64,000 nucleotides of DNA from Histomonas meleagridis (GCA_020186115.1 WSYJ01000186.1:1347501-1411500); one strand, 5' to 3'; shown: positions 42,078 to 52,290, counted from the stretch's first letter. Notes: generated by a model from the letters alone, not told the origin. Made by a program: numbers and translations.

Positions 42078-43661
42078 TCACAGCCAATTGTCTTCATCTT
42101 CTTTAACAATATCTTCAACTAAAGTATTCACTTCCTCCATTTGTTTTGTACTTGATGTAGTTGTATCCTTAAATTGTAATGTCGATGTCGATTTTCGTTT
42201 TTTGTTATTACTTTTTATTAAGAATATAACAATTCCAACAATTATTAACACAAGTGCAATTGATCCGCAAACAATTCCAATCAATGCATTAGTTGTAAGT
42301 CCATTTGTTTGTAAAATGTTCGTGTGAAACATCGTAATGAAATTTGAATAATAATTATAATATGTCGAATACATAATAACTGTGTAATCATAATAAAGAA
42401 ATTCTGTTTCAACATAAGAAAATGTTGAATTAATTATGGATAATGAAAGCGATCTTGTTTGCGTTTCGTAATATGTAAATGAAAAGGCAATTGTCAATGT
42501 ATATGTTAATGTATATGAATATAATAATGTTAAATCACTTTGATATGATTCAGTGAATGTATTTGACTGTGAATATGTATCACTTCGACTGAATGTATGT
42601 GATGCTGAAAACGAAATTGTTGGAATTGGTTCGCAGTTTCCTTCTGAATATGATTTGCTAACATTTAATATCCCAAAGTTACTTTTGTTATATGTTGGAT
42701 ATGTTATAACTGTCGTTGTAACATTATAAAATGCATTTGTTCCAATACTTGGTTCTGTATTTCCATAATAATAAATACATTCAAGTGATTTACAATTACC
42801 AAATGCTGAACCTCCAATTGAAAATGCTGAACCACCAATCGTTGTAACATTTCCTCCAAAAATAATCCTTTCTAAATTAGAACATGACGAAAACACATAA
42901 CCCCCAATATCTGAGATAGAATTACCAAAATTAACTGAAATAACTGATGGCCATTCTGAAAATGCATTACTCGGAATCGAATAAATTCCTTCACTAATAT
43001 ATATAAATTTCGTGTTGTTTTTGTATTGATCAATTTCTTTAAAATCATTTGAGTTTGTTATTGTTAATGTTAAAGTATCATTATAAAATAATTGAAAAGA
43101 ATTTATGAAAAATATAACAAAAGATAAAACATTTTTATGTTTTTTCTTTTCGTTTGTTTTCAATTTGTCAAATAAAAATTGAATTTCAAAAAATAATAAT
43201 AATCCCAAAATAAAAATGTGATACATCAGAACTTGAATAACTTTAATGAATTTGAACATTTTCTTTATGAAAATATAATTCATTGGCATTGCTAAGTGTT
43301 CTTTTAATGAAAAATGATTAAGTACTAAAGAAAAGAATTTGAAATAATGTTTAACATATGAAATTGGTAATTCTAATAAAGGGAAATGCCAATTATATTT
43401 TCCTGTACTGATATTAAATGGATTGGATTCATTATCTTTTGGAATAATAAAATTTGTTCCTTTAATGGATACATTCGCTTTGTCACGAGATGAGAATGTA
43501 AAGTATGTATCCCCTTTGGATTCTGAAGTAAGGTAAATGGAGTGTTTAAAAGTTTGAAAAATAGATAATTGATTACTAAAAATCTTTGAACCTGAATTTT
43601 GTTGAGAGATTCGTAATAAGCAAAAGAAATGCATAGGGAAAGCCAAGAAGAAAACACACAT
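42078..43661 (-). CDS. BspA-like LRR protein, copy 3 (mosaic, shortened LRRs)
   Basis: 527 residues from the ATG at 43661. From EKKKHKNVLSFVIFFINSF onwards it matches copies 1 and 2; the first ~175 residues (MCVFFLAFPMHFFCLLRISQ...) do not. The LRR region jumps from TTIGGSAFS directly to IGGSAFGNCKS, losing about two repeat units present in the others, consistent with recombination between repeated GGSAFS coding stretches. The stalk is shorter, with a diverged transmembrane segment and tail. Possible surface adhesin. The first residues are hydrophobic and may be a signal peptide. Confidence 0.78.
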   Translation of the reverse strand: MCVFFLAFPMHFFCLLRISQQNSGSKIFSNQLSIFQTFKHSIYLTSESKGDTYFTFSSRDKANVSIKGTNFIIPKDNESNPFNISTGKYNWHFPLLELPISYVKHYFKFFSLVLNHFSLKEHLAMPMNYIFIKKMFKFIKVIQVLMYHIFILGLLLFFEIQFLFDKLKTNEKKKHKNVLSFVIFFINSFQLFYNDTLTLTITNSNDFKEIDQYKNNTKFIYISEGIYSIPSNAFSEWPSVISVNFGNSISDIGGYVFSSCSNLERIIFGGNVTTIGGSAFSIGGSAFGNCKSLECIYYYGNTEPSIGTNAFYNVTTTVITYPTYNKSNFGILNVSKSYSEGNCEPIPTISFSASHTFSRSDTYSQSNTFTESYQSDLTLLYSYTLTYTLTIAFSFTYYETQTRSLSLSIINSTFSYVETEFLYYDYTVIMYSTYYNYYSNFITMFHTNILQTNGLTTNALIGIVCGSIALVLIIVGIVIFLIKSNNKKRKSTSTLQFKDTTTSSTKQMEEVNTLVEDIVKEDEDNWL

Positions 43662-43689
43662 CCGTGTGAAAACTTGAGAAACTTATTGA

Positions 43690-43790
43690 TAAATCAGTCA
43701 AAAACGATACAGAGAGCTTCAACCGCTTCGCCTTTTAGTCGTTTCGTTGGATCAACTTTTGCTGATAAGTGTTTTATTGTTTTTGCAATC
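43690..43790 (-). pseudogene. Possible protein-kinase C-terminal relic
   Basis: On the minus strand one frame reads IAKTIKHLSAKVDPTKRLKG and then EAVEAL, which resembles the end of a kinase catalytic domain (VDPTKR plus the following helix), before a stop. Upstream sequence is not recognisable as kinase. Short, so tentative. Confidence 0.3.
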
Positions 43791-43799
43791 GGAAGATGT

Positions 43800-44654
43800 T
43801 CACAAAGCTGAAACGCGATGTTTTTTTACGAAAAGTGACATAGGTTCCAGAATCAAATTGTATATTAATCCTGTTAAAAAATTAAAGAAACAACACCTTG
43901 TCATCAATCAAACATCGAACACCTTTGAATTCCAAACGCTCAAAAAGTTTGTTTCTATACAATTAATTGGCATATTGAATTTTGAATGCATTATTTCTTA
44001 GGTTCTTTCAAATACAAAAGGTGAGAAACGGTTTTTAATATGTAAATGTATTCATGTTTCTAAGCCAATTCAATAATCATTAACGTTTTCAATAACTTTA
44101 TTTATCATAATGCTATTTAAATTTGACTTAACATTATGTATATTTTGTTTCTTGAATTAATTAAGATTTTTGGTTGTTGTGATTTTACAGATTGTGGTTT
44201 TGAATAAAACGGTGTTATTTCTTCTCAGAAGTCATTATAACATGGTGTCTGTTCGAACGCTTATTGAAAAAGTGCTAATGTAGAAGGGCACCCTGCCGAA
44301 ACAATTTCATTTATCAATGTTTTCGATGAGTTTTTGTTCTCTAAGTAAATGAAATTTATTTTCATCACAAACACAAACTAATATCGATATAAGTTACAAA
44401 TTTTTAAAAGATTTACCACTTGATGCCCGATAGATATTTCTTTTAAAATTTACACATTAAAGAATTATTGAATAATATGAAGCAAAGTCGTTTTCCTTTT
44501 GTTTTTGCTGTGTGGAGATAATGAGTTGAATCCTCTGATGAAATATTTATGGAATTGTTTTTCATGATTTAATAATATAAATTATTTAATACTTAAACAC
44601 AATGAATGCTTCATACACAAAAAATAATATGTAATGCATCAGCCTTTACTTTAT
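43800..44654. other. Intergenic stretch, degenerate
   Basis: About 850 bp with no intact gene. A short plus-strand reading VEGHPAETISFINVFDEFLF (about 44280-44345) looks once-coding but is isolated between stops. I cannot assign it. Confidence 0.4.
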
Positions 44655-46061
44655 TTACTCCTCAAGCATGTCGTGTTCCTTAAGGTATTCGTAGATTTGG
44701 AGGAGACGTGTGTACTTCTCGATACGTTCTCCACGTGCTGTTGAACCAGTCTTGATTTGTTGTGCACCAATACCTACGACGATATCAGCGATGACAGAGT
44801 TGCAAGTTTCACCAGATCTATGTGAAACCATAACGTTTTGGCCTGCGTCGAGGATGAGCTTAGCAGCTTCCATAGCTTCGGAGATAGTACCGATTTGGTT
44901 AACCTTAAGTAACAAAGCGTTGCACCACTTTCCTTCGATACCCTTACGGATTGTCTTTGGATTTGTGGTGTAAAGGTCATCACCGACGAGTTGAACCTTG
45001 CTTCCGAGTGTAGCGTTGAGCTTAGTCCAGTGTTCGTAATCCTTTTCATGAAGACCATCTTCGATTGAGACAATGCATGGGTGCTTAGCGATGAGATCAG
45101 CCCAGTATTGGATCATTTCATCACCAGTCTTCTTAACGCCGATTTCTACTTCATAAAGTTTGGTTTCTTCATCATAGAATTCGGATGCAGCAGCATCAAG
45201 ACCAATGCGGATGTCCTTTCCTGGTTCGTAGCCAGCGTCCTTGATAGCGCGTTCGATGAATGTGATGGCTTCTTCTGGTGTTTCAAGGCATGGTGCGAAA
45301 CCTCCTTCATCACCAAGGTTCTTTGCAGAGACGCCCTTTTCCTTAACAAGGATGGCACCGAGTTTTTGGTAAACTTCAGCAACCATACGGAGTTGGTCTG
45401 GGTATGGGATTCCTGGGGCTGGTGAGGCCATGAATTCTTGTAACTTGAGATTGCCACCGGCATGCTTACCACCATTAAGGATGTTGAAGAATGGTGTTGG
45501 GAGCTTGAACTTCTTTGGAATATGGTCTGGGCCATAGTATTGGCGAGCGAAGTAAAGGAAGAGTGGGATTTCTTCGATGTTAGCTGCGGCTGTAGCAATG
45601 GCGAAGGATGTGGCTGTGCATGCATTACCACCAACCTTTTCCTTGAGTTCTGTGCCATCGGTTTCACAGATCTTGGCATCAATAGCCTTGAGATCATCAA
45701 GCTTCATGCCCTTAAGAGCTGGGGAAAGAATGTTGGTAACATTGGAAGCAGCCTTTTGTGTGCCCTTGCCACCATAGCGGGAACCACCATCACGGAGTTC
45801 ACGAGCTTCATTGGAACCTGTTGAGGCACCAGATGGAGCGGATGAACGGCCAGCGAACATAACTGTACCGAGGTAGTTAACATAGACATCGGTTTCGACT
45901 GTTGGGTTACCACGTGAATCAAGAACTTCGCGACCAACAAGATGATCGATTGTGGCAGGTGGGGCCTTTGCCTTGAGGAGACGAGAGAGTGTGCCGATTG
46001 GGTCGGATGTTTCTCCGATTTGGGCCTTGCATTCTGCAATAACTTGGTCAAGATTTGACAT
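44655..46061 (-). CDS. ENO: Enolase
   Basis: 468 residues from the ATG at 46061. Enolase motifs are all present: VLDSRGNPTVETDVYV, PSGASTGSNEA, LGDEGGFAP, the metal-binding residues in LDAAASEFY, IEDGLHEKDYEHW and GDDLYTTNP, the catalytic lysine region LLLKVNQIGT and SHRSGET. It converts 2-phosphoglycerate to phosphoenolpyruvate in cytosolic glycolysis, the main ATP source of trichomonads. The N-terminus is ~34 residues longer than in most enolases (MSNLDQVIAECKAQ before VLDSRG). Codon use is rich in C-ending codons and G+C is higher than in neighbours, the signature of a very highly expressed gene. Confidence 0.97.
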   Translation of the reverse strand: MSNLDQVIAECKAQIGETSDPIGTLSRLLKAKAPPATIDHLVGREVLDSRGNPTVETDVYVNYLGTVMFAGRSSAPSGASTGSNEARELRDGGSRYGGKGTQKAASNVTNILSPALKGMKLDDLKAIDAKICETDGTELKEKVGGNACTATSFAIATAAANIEEIPLFLYFARQYYGPDHIPKKFKLPTPFFNILNGGKHAGGNLKLQEFMASPAPGIPYPDQLRMVAEVYQKLGAILVKEKGVSAKNLGDEGGFAPCLETPEEAITFIERAIKDAGYEPGKDIRIGLDAAASEFYDEETKLYEVEIGVKKTGDEMIQYWADLIAKHPCIVSIEDGLHEKDYEHWTKLNATLGSKVQLVGDDLYTTNPKTIRKGIEGKWCNALLLKVNQIGTISEAMEAAKLILDAGQNVMVSHRSGETCNSVIADIVVGIGAQQIKTGSTARGERIEKYTRLLQIYEYLKEHDMLEE

Positions 46062-46067
46062 AGTTAA

Positions 46068-46073
46068 AAGTGA
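46068..46073 (-). promoter_or_regulatory. Initiator (Inr) of the enolase gene
   Basis: TCACTT on the minus strand matches the trichomonad Inr consensus TCA(+1)Py(T/A). Its A would place the transcription start at 46071 and give a leader of about 10 nt, the short 5' UTR expected in trichomonads. This also supports the ATG at 46061 over the longer TTG-started frame. Confidence 0.6.
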
Positions 46074-46729
46074 AGTAAACACGTAACGCTCAAAAAGTTC
46101 AACGTGACCACTCAGCCGATACACAAACCGCAAAAAACCGATTTTTTCTTTATCACGTGATAATTGCTCGACCAAATATTTGAAATAAGAATATCTCTCA
46201 GTGTAAATGGTTTTTTTTAACGCTTTTGTCTTCCGCGTTAGAAATTTAAATAAAAATTAGTTATTGTATATAAAATTATAATTTATTACGAAACTTTTAT
46301 GAATCTTTATTAATTGTAATCGAACTTGTATCATTTTTTGAGTCAGACTTAAGAAATGATTGAACCTCAATAATTTATAGAAGTATCATTTATTTTTAAT
46401 TAAAAAATATTAATATTTTTATATCAACAAGATCTTAAAACATGTTTTTCGAAAAACGACTCTGTTGTGTCAACACATTGAGAATTGTGTTAATCTTCAT
46501 GAAATATAAACTTATTCCTATTTTATATTAATCTATTTATATATAAAAATTTGGTTAATTTTTTTCCAAAAAAATTTATTTTGAAATGAATATATATGAG
46601 CTATTGAGAATATTGCTTATAATAATATTGAATAAGCGCTGTATAAAGTTTATTTCATAATTTTCATCAATTGGAAAGATGAAATACAAAATCATTTTAA
46701 GAAAAATACCGAAAAATATATATATTTAT
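46074..46729. other. Intergenic stretch, nothing else recognised
   Basis: About 650 bp, AT-rich. Upstream of enolase on the minus strand there is a TATCACGTGATAA palindrome (46151-46163). No ORF or RNA gene supported. Confidence 0.45.
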
Positions 46730-47899
46730 TCAAACAATAGACAATGCTGGGTGATCCCAAAGGGTGTTAATCCATTCCTGATCCATATTTGTTAGCAAGC
46801 AGCAGTTATAAGAGAAAGTTCTAGAAACAATAATGGCCGAAAAGAAGATCAATGAAATTGCGATCGAAATATAATAAAAGAAATCCTCAAACTGGTAAAA
46901 CGTATTAAAGAAACAAAGAACTATTAACCCAGCAATAAGAAGAAGTGGAATCGTCTCAACCACAAAAAACGGATTCTGCGGTTTCCCATCAACTTTATAC
47001 AATTGGAACTTTTCCTTTTTGGGGAACCGAAGATCCTTTTTCTTGGTGTCAAGGAGGGACATAGCAAAACTAGAGTTAGTTATGTCGTCATCATCATCAT
47101 CGTCAGAACTAGATGATGCATCCTTCTCAACAATGAATCCGGAGTCGTCCCTCCAATATGCAGAATTCCAAAAACTCTCAAAGTCTTGCGAAGCCTCAAA
47201 CTCAACAGAAATCTCATGGTTACCAAAAAACCTTTTGGAAATTCCCAATATTTTTTGGGAACATTTGAAATATGAAATTAGACATAATGAAAAATATATA
47301 AAGAAAAAAACAAGATAAGGAAGATAAGGAAGCCAAATGACTTTGTTGACTTTGTAGTATGTTAAAATTGAAATTAGCGACGAAGGAATTATTCCAATTC
47401 CAATAAATGTTAAATAGATTCGATGTGTTGGCGCAACATATAAACCGACAATAAGATCTAATGTAAAGCCAATTAAAACGCCATATTGAATAAAAATTCC
47501 AACTGAGTAATCGGTCTCATTTAAAAGTAACATGAGAAAAATAAAAGCAACTAAACCAAGTATTGAATGTAAGTAGAAAATAATACCAAAAAGTGTTCGT
47601 GTGCTAGCTCCTGCAAAAAGAGCAAAAATAATATAAGCAATGGTCAATACAATGTGAAGCATTAAGACACAGATCATTGGAAAATATATTGCTGATACGT
47701 CAGTTGTAATGACATTTGATTGTACTTGAGGGATAAGTAAAAATATAATAAGAGATGAGATGAAATAAAAAAATAAAAGAATGGTTTTTGTCTGATGAAT
47801 TGAACAAAGCGGCATAGAAGGTGTAATATAATCGATGATTCTTTCCAGATGGAAACGCCGATATTCTAAGTATGGAATGTCAATGGATGCTCTTTCCAT
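46730..47899 (-). CDS. Polytopic membrane protein with acidic Ser/Asp loop
   Basis: 389 residues with about eight or nine hydrophobic segments: six or seven before residue ~215 and two near the C-terminus (about 310-360). A long cytosolic loop contains a serine run and an aspartate run (DASSSSDDDDDDD), a likely casein kinase 2 target. No signal peptide; the N-terminus is soluble. The family is not recognised, and a channel or transporter is possible but not shown. An AACGGTCG motif (47965-47972, minus strand) lies 65-75 bp upstream of the ATG. Confidence 0.65.
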   Translation of the reverse strand: MERASIDIPYLEYRRFHLERIIDYITPSMPLCSIHQTKTILLFFYFISSLIIFLLIPQVQSNVITTDVSAIYFPMICVLMLHIVLTIAYIIFALFAGASTRTLFGIIFYLHSILGLVAFIFLMLLLNETDYSVGIFIQYGVLIGFTLDLIVGLYVAPTHRIYLTFIGIGIIPSSLISILTYYKVNKVIWLPYLPYLVFFFIYFSLCLISYFKCSQKILGISKRFFGNHEISVEFEASQDFESFWNSAYWRDDSGFIVEKDASSSSDDDDDDDITNSSFAMSLLDTKKKDLRFPKKEKFQLYKVDGKPQNPFFVVETIPLLLIAGLIVLCFFNTFYQFEDFFYYISIAISLIFFSAIIVSRTFSYNCCLLTNMDQEWINTLWDHPALSIV

Positions 47900-48038
47900 T
47901 GTGTCTGTAAAATAATGAACTGCATATGATTTTCAGAGACTGTGTTCGAATTTTGACTTAGCGACGACCGTTAATGGAATATTTCTACATATGTAAATAT
48001 TATTAAAATTGCAACAATTACTTACATTTTATTTATAT

Positions 48039-51000
48039 CTAAACAGTTTCAATCATTCCTGGAAACACAGTTCCTACGTTCTGTGTAGTTAACTTCCAAA
48101 TTCTTCCATTTTTATCATTGAAAAATCCGTTTTCTTTCATTTTCGTCAATGTTTCCTTTAATTTCTTTTCCAATATCTCTGCTTCTTTACTATTTTTCTG
48201 TTTTTTAACGAAACCTAATACCAAACTGAGTATTCTAAACCAGATACTTTCAAAAAGTGGCAGCGTTGCCAACTTTTTCATGGCGAACACAAAAGTGCTC
48301 ATTGTAATTCTGATCCCCCCTAATTCCTGTGACGGCTTGCTACGGTTAGCGGTTATGATCGGGAACAAAATTTTATTAAAAATTTCTCTCCAATCAAATG
48401 GCTTCAACGTTTGTATTTCCAAAGCATTTTCTAAGTCATTAAATCTTTTATCAATGTTTTCTGTTTGTAAGTAACATAAAGCAGAATAACATTGAATTAT
48501 CGGGAACCAAAATAAATCGAATTCGATATTATTTGGAACATTTTTTTTATCGATTTTATTCATTAAATTTTCGAAAGTCTTTATACATTTTTTGGAATTT
48601 ATAGTAATTCCATAGTTAATTAAAGTTAATAAAGGTTTCCAATTATAACAACATAAAAATGATTTCATATTCTTATTTAAGAATAATTCGATACCTATTT
48701 CGATATCATCAAAATAATTTTCTAAACAATTTTTATCAATTTGTTCCAAAACTTTTATAAGTTCATTTTGAAGTGTTTCTTCATTCCACAAATTAATTAG
48801 CAACAAAAACATAAAATTTAAAGCGATTGATTTCATTACTGAATTATTTGATTTCTTTAAAACATTACCGAAATATAAAATAACATTTTTGATTTCATTT
48901 AAACCACGATTTGCGTTATTTATAAATATTTTATATATCAAATTCATACAAATCGCTACATTTAATATGAATACGTCATTAGAATTTTCGAAATTTTCCG
49001 AAATTTTTATAATTTCTTTGTATAATAATGTCAATGATTCATCCGAAAAATGTTTCGATTTCTCAGGTAAACATTGTAAACAACTTTTTTGTATCATCTC
49101 CCTAATTTCATTACTTTGGTTTCCATATTTCTTCATGTCGCCATCAGAAGAATTTCTTTTATATCGAAATAGTTGAAATCGTTTTTCTTTTGATGATAAC
49201 ATTTTATATGAAATTTTTATTGGCGTAGAAACGTCACAAATGTTATTAAATGTTAATAAATCATCAGGTAATAAATCAAGTTGGAATAAACTTATTAATA
49301 AGTTAATATAATATGACCAACTATTACGGATATAAGTTCCATAATTATTTACAATATATGATATTAATTGTAATGAATTATCACAGTTTTCTTGTGTTAA
49401 TTCATAGATACATGATGCTGAATATCGTAATAATATATCATCAATAACTTTATATTGATGATATATAATACAATTATCAACACATTTATATAATAAAATA
49501 AATACATTTTTATTCTCAGTAGAATTAAATAATATTTTCGAAATGATTTCCCATATATCACAAAACATATTTTGTTTTTGCGTATTCAAATTAATGGAAA
49601 ATTTATCATCAGTAGTGACTTCTAAATTAATTAATGATGGTGATGAAATTCGTTGTTTTTGTATTTGAAGTCGCCAATACGCAATAGAATTCCTTTGTTT
49701 AGAATCTTCAAATGGTATACATGAACTTTGAATTGAATAAAATATGTTCATAAGTAATTTAGTATCGAAATCTTCACCATCATTTTGTAAATGAAGCATT
49801 TGTTCAAACTCTTCAAAATTCGGCTTTTGTGATACATTATTATTATGAAATGATGTATGCATCATTAGCCATGCATATGCCAACACATGTACGGCCGATG
49901 GACTTTTGAAAAGTTTACTTTCGTGGTGTGACGTGTAAAATGATTTCGAAAATAAATCAAAAATTCGATCGATAATTTGTCCTTCACCAGCTATTTGAAA
50001 CGATGATAGAAATAAACGTATTGAGGAATCAAAATCTAATGAAGAAAAGTCGAAAAGTTGAAGATATGCTTCTAAAGTTTGAAGACAATATGCATCACTC
50101 CGACTAAAAAATTCACCAATAGATTGACGTGTGATAAAAGGAGATATTAAAATACGTTTGGCTAAGTCATTAGCTGGAATTTGTTGATCTTTAATAAATA
50201 ATGATGGCTTTTCATTGAATTTTTCAGAAAATTGTTTCATCTCATTAAATGATTCTTCTTCAAGTGCTCGATCAAAGCCTTTGATATTACTTTCAGTATC
50301 TAATGTTGTAATAGGATCAAGGAAAAGAGGAACAAAACGTTTTACGTCATATGAAACAACGTTTTCAACAAGCTTATTAAAGAGTGAAGAAGAAAAGAAA
50401 GAGTTTTCATTATTAAAGTTGAAATATATAAAATATATAAAATCTGGTTGTGAAATAAAATCATTAATTACTTCATAAACAATTTCTTTATTTTGATATG
50501 ATGTTGTTGATTGATCTAAGTAAGAAATAAGTTGTTCAAAGCATTGAGAAAATGGATTAAAAAAATTGATGTAATTTGTTCGGAATACGTTAAAAAATAA
50601 TCGAAGAATTAAAACAAAATTATCCCTAAAATCAGTAAATGATAATTGTTGAGAAATTAATACACAGACAGAACAAAGTAATGTGTTATTAATATTCGAA
50701 GTGTTTCTTGAAATTTGTAAAAGACTATGAATTCCAATATTTCTAAAATCAGAATTAGTATTTGTTTGAGAGTTATCCGCTAGAAGAAATAAGGATTTAA
50801 TACAATGTTCTTTAAGATCTGAATATGTGGAATTAAAAATTTTTAATATTAATAGTTCGAAAGTATCAAGAAATAAAACAGAAACAAGACCGTTTGAAAT
50901 ATGTATTTCATGCAACATATAATCAAAAAGCAAAATAAGAGTTTCTTCCAATAAATCAAATGAATTACAAATTTCTGATATGCACATGTAAATTCTTTGT

Positions 51001-51353
51001 GATATGCAATTACAATAATGTTCAGATGTACTTTGAAATTTACATGTTGAAAAAGATTTGCAAATATCATTTAAGATATCTTTTTCTTGGATTAAAGAAG
51101 TTCGAATGAAATTGTGAATTGATGATAAAGTAATTACAGCAATAGCATCTGAAGATTGTTTGCAATCTAGTATCTTTAGGAATGGTGAAATAATTGAGCG
51201 TATATCCAAATCATTGGAATTCCAAATAGAGCTTTTAATTTGTGTAAATTCTTGCTGAATTTCTGGAAACATTATTTTTAGTGATGTTCCTCGTAGTTCT
51301 GCTTGGATTCTATCACATTCATCTGCTATTAATATTTTAAGTTTTGTTTCCAT
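48039..51353 (-). CDS. Sec7-domain ARF guanine-nucleotide exchange factor (GBF1/BIG type)
   Basis: 1104 residues. The N-terminal helical region has the DCB layout (LIADECDRIQAELRGTSLKI). The Sec7 domain occupies roughly 385-560: YLQLFDFSSLDFDSSIRLFL, FQIAGEGQIIDRIFDLFSKS with the catalytic glutamate finger (Glu457), and VLAYAWLMMHTSFHNNNV. Both signature motifs of the Sec7 fold are present but diverged (canonical FRLPGEAQKIDR and AYSIIMLNTDLHNPNV). Long HEAT-like C-terminal regions follow. These GEFs activate ARF1 at Golgi membranes and initiate coat recruitment. The gene is intronless and shares a 124-bp divergent promoter with the UBL-UBA gene. Confidence 0.85.
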   Translation of the reverse strand: METKLKILIADECDRIQAELRGTSLKIMFPEIQQEFTQIKSSIWNSNDLDIRSIISPFLKILDCKQSSDAIAVITLSSIHNFIRTSLIQEKDILNDICKSFSTCKFQSTSEHYCNCISQRIYMCISEICNSFDLLEETLILLFDYMLHEIHISNGLVSVLFLDTFELLILKIFNSTYSDLKEHCIKSLFLLADNSQTNTNSDFRNIGIHSLLQISRNTSNINNTLLCSVCVLISQQLSFTDFRDNFVLILRLFFNVFRTNYINFFNPFSQCFEQLISYLDQSTTSYQNKEIVYEVINDFISQPDFIYFIYFNFNNENSFFSSSLFNKLVENVVSYDVKRFVPLFLDPITTLDTESNIKGFDRALEEESFNEMKQFSEKFNEKPSLFIKDQQIPANDLAKRILISPFITRQSIGEFFSRSDAYCLQTLEAYLQLFDFSSLDFDSSIRLFLSSFQIAGEGQIIDRIFDLFSKSFYTSHHESKLFKSPSAVHVLAYAWLMMHTSFHNNNVSQKPNFEEFEQMLHLQNDGEDFDTKLLMNIFYSIQSSCIPFEDSKQRNSIAYWRLQIQKQRISSPSLINLEVTTDDKFSINLNTQKQNMFCDIWEIISKILFNSTENKNVFILLYKCVDNCIIYHQYKVIDDILLRYSASCIYELTQENCDNSLQLISYIVNNYGTYIRNSWSYYINLLISLFQLDLLPDDLLTFNNICDVSTPIKISYKMLSSKEKRFQLFRYKRNSSDGDMKKYGNQSNEIREMIQKSCLQCLPEKSKHFSDESLTLLYKEIIKISENFENSNDVFILNVAICMNLIYKIFINNANRGLNEIKNVILYFGNVLKKSNNSVMKSIALNFMFLLLINLWNEETLQNELIKVLEQIDKNCLENYFDDIEIGIELFLNKNMKSFLCCYNWKPLLTLINYGITINSKKCIKTFENLMNKIDKKNVPNNIEFDLFWFPIIQCYSALCYLQTENIDKRFNDLENALEIQTLKPFDWREIFNKILFPIITANRSKPSQELGGIRITMSTFVFAMKKLATLPLFESIWFRILSLVLGFVKKQKNSKEAEILEKKLKETLTKMKENGFFNDKNGRIWKLTTQNVGTVFPGMIETV

Positions 51354-51477
51354 TTATTCTGGCTTCTTTAACGGTCGACCATTTTAACGGCTGCTTTATT
51401 TGGCATCCCAAATATTTTAACGGGCACCAAAAAATGGAAAACATTTTATCACATCACATTTCATACCAAATTTTTGG
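51354..51477. promoter_or_regulatory. Compact bidirectional promoter with three AACGG motifs
   Basis: The 124 bp between two divergent ATGs contain AACGGTCG at 51370-51377, AACGG at 51386-51390 and AACGGG at 51419-51424. TCACA and TCATA sequences at about 51453 and 51461 fit the trichomonad Inr for the plus-strand gene and would give a leader of about 15-20 nt. Confidence 0.5.
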
Positions 51478-52290
51478 ATGATCATCTACACATTCGAGTA
51501 CCAAACAAAAATCGAAGGAATTATGGACGTTCCTCCAAACTCGAACATTGGGGACCTTAAGGAAATCATTTCTCAGCAGAATGGAGTTCCTAAAGATAAA
51601 ATTAAAATCACTTTCCAAAAAAAATTTTTAAATGACTCTGTTTTATTGTCAACTATACAAACCTCTTCATCCCGTGAGGATAGATTAATTATATTTCTAC
51701 CCAAGACTATTTCAAATCCTCAACCTTCACAAACCGATCCCGATCAACCACAAATTGGTTTTGGTCAACCAGAACAATCCCCAGAGCCACAAATATTTAG
51801 TCAACCTCAAACGTCAACAACTACCATTTCTAAATTTTCACCAAATATTTACAATACCTCTACCACTGGAGTTTTAAATTCTTATCAAAACACGGAACTT
51901 CTTGATATGATTTATCCTATTAAACAATATACTCAATCTGATGTCTTTCAATTAACAGAACAAGGATTTCCTGAGGAACTCGTTCGTAGAGCATTAACAC
52001 TTTCCAGAGGATATGCCGAAATAGCACAAGAATTACTTATCAATAATTGCGTTGATCCAACTTCGGCTCAAAATCTTATTGACAAATTCGTTCTTTACCA
52101 ACATAAGATGAGAGCTAAGATATTAGAAGTTATATCAACAGATCCACGATTAAGAGAAAAGGGATTAAGAGGTGAAAGAATGGCTATTATTGTTGATGGG
52201 AAACCTATGATTTTCCAAACGGATAAAGAGGAGTTCAAGAAGTTCTTGGAAATACTGGATGCGAACAAAACGGCGCAAGGTTTTATATAA
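51478..52290 (+). CDS. Ubiquitin-like/UBA protein (Rad23/Dsk2/Ddi1-type shuttle)
   Basis: 270 residues. Residues 1-75 form a ubiquitin-like domain (MIIYTFEYQTKIEGIMDVPP, IGDLKEIISQQNGVPKDKIK). A proline/glutamine-rich linker follows (75-135), then a UBA-type helix set (DVFQLTEQGFPEELVRRALT, GYAEIAQELLIN, residues about 158-200). The last ~70 residues are helical and charged. The order UBL-linker-UBA is that of proteasome shuttle receptors, which carry ubiquitinated proteins to the 26S proteasome. It lacks the second UBA of Rad23 and the retroviral-like protease of Ddi1, so the closest subclass is uncertain. Confidence 0.85.
   Translation: MIIYTFEYQTKIEGIMDVPPNSNIGDLKEIISQQNGVPKDKIKITFQKKFLNDSVLLSTIQTSSSREDRLIIFLPKTISNPQPSQTDPDQPQIGFGQPEQSPEPQIFSQPQTSTTTISKFSPNIYNTSTTGVLNSYQNTELLDMIYPIKQYTQSDVFQLTEQGFPEELVRRALTLSRGYAEIAQELLINNCVDPTSAQNLIDKFVLYQHKMRAKILEVISTDPRLREKGLRGERMAIIVDGKPMIFQTDKEEFKKFLEILDANKTAQGFI

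Noticed and set aside
43747-44001. 84-codon plus-strand frame
   Set aside because: Starts with TTG and has no similarity; the opposite strand shows a more convincing kinase relic.
45081-46051. Several long open frames overlapping enolase
   Set aside because: Shadows of a highly biased coding sequence on other frames.
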